The notes under the pieces are model-generated. The model did not search any database and had not been told where the DNA came from. It was given only the letters and a program-made list of their open reading frames with translations. The position numbers and the translations under genes are program-made. Shown piece after piece: positions 63,901 through 64,000 of a DNA stretch of 64,000 nucleotides. Positions within the stretch are counted from its first letter, which is position 1, and each line of letters opens with the position of its first letter. The stretch is from Physcomitrium patens (taxonomy: Eukaryota > Streptophyta > Bryopsida > Funariales > Funariaceae): positions 8,762,247-8,826,246 of the forward strand of contig NC_037257.1 of the NCBI RefSeq assembly GCF_000002425.4, written 5' to 3'.

Positions 63901-64000
63901 TGATACTTTTGATTTTTCAAAAGTTGATAATCCTGCAGCAAAAGATATGGCAAATCGGTTGTCAGAGTTACATGCAATAATGAAGGCGCAGTTGAAGAAA
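60996..64000 (+). pseudogene. family B pol: protease, RT, RNase H, integrase (one stop, truncated by window)
   Basis: The frame is -1 relative to gag. Protease ALVDSGASSCFLDEE (about 61118), then a TAA at 61520-61522 between protease and RT. RT follows with VDYRGLNKITIKNRYPLP, MPFGLTNAP and YLDD at 62144-62155. RNase H has ETDASDFALGAVLSQ (about 62584) and TDHKNLEYF. Integrase has an HHCC finger (RHDFPAAGHFGYNK...CDICSRSK), SMDFITDLP, then SDRRTQF where the family has SDRGTQF (a Gly-to-Arg change), and HPQTDGQTERVNQ. The frame is open from 61523 to the window end. With one stop to read through it is close to coding-competent. Confidence 0.9.

Larger units (their letters stand above)
59243..64000 (+). 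mobile_element. Ty3/gypsy LTR retrotransposon, family B (5' part, runs off the window)
   Basis: 5' LTR (59243-59796), a primer-binding site, gag, then pol with protease, RT, RNase H and integrase in gypsy order. The window ends after the integrase core, so any chromodomain and the 3' LTR are not visible. Canonical motifs are almost all present. Visible damage is one stop in gag, one stop in pol and an integrase substitution, so this is a fairly young copy. Three decayed LTR copies or fragments and one RT relic of the same family lie at 5634-10412. Confidence 0.95.

Overview
This is a eukaryotic window, most likely from a land plant and probably a moss or another early-diverging plant. The evidence is GT-AG introns, plant-type Ty3/gypsy and Ty1/copia elements, a WNK-type kinase relic, a plant-specific alpha/beta hydrolase, very A+T-rich intergenic DNA full of (TA)n arrays, and GC-richer islands around the genes. 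The species assignment is inference.

Left end (1-5633): the 3' part of a Ty3/gypsy element, called family A here. Its RT-RNaseH-integrase ORF lacks a chromodomain and ends at a purine tract. It is followed by two 1.3-1.4 kb LTRs separated only by a 31-bp copy of the purine-tract segment. The element appears to sit inside an LTR of a second gypsy family (family B). Family B recurs as decayed copies at 5634-10412, and as a nearly readable copy at 59243-64000 that leaves the window inside integrase.

7052-14200 is an A+T desert with faint LINE and copia relics. 14200-18640 is moderate-GC sequence with no gene I can support.

Gene 1 (plus, 21023-25075) is a six-exon model for a 1056-residue, Ser-rich, probably disordered protein I do not recognise. 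It has an N-myristoylation-like start and a C-x-C near its C terminus. A 73-bp tandem duplication covers its stop codon.

26182-30613 is a complete-ended copia element with 303-bp LTRs and a GATAT target duplication, but its reverse transcriptase core is missing. Directly beside it is an apparently intronless, stop-containing WNK kinase pseudogene (minus, 30732-31331).

Gene 2 (minus, 37606-40999) is an eight-exon model, phase-consistent throughout, for a 534-residue plant alpha/beta hydrolase with a GHSKGG nucleophile elbow.

42350-59242 is an A+T desert. It holds many microsatellites, a 190-bp MITE with a 9-bp target duplication, a cluster of inverted and direct repeats (52.0-54.15 kb), and a young 37-bp minisatellite (57920).

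The two host genes have no visible functional link. Most of the window is transposon-derived DNA at different stages of decay. I see no new multi-gene system. The most notable items are the tandem LTR-purine tract-LTR structure, the transition-driven decay of family B, a heat-shock-element-like motif and a G-box in the family B LTR, the WNK relic and the duplicated gene 1 C terminus.
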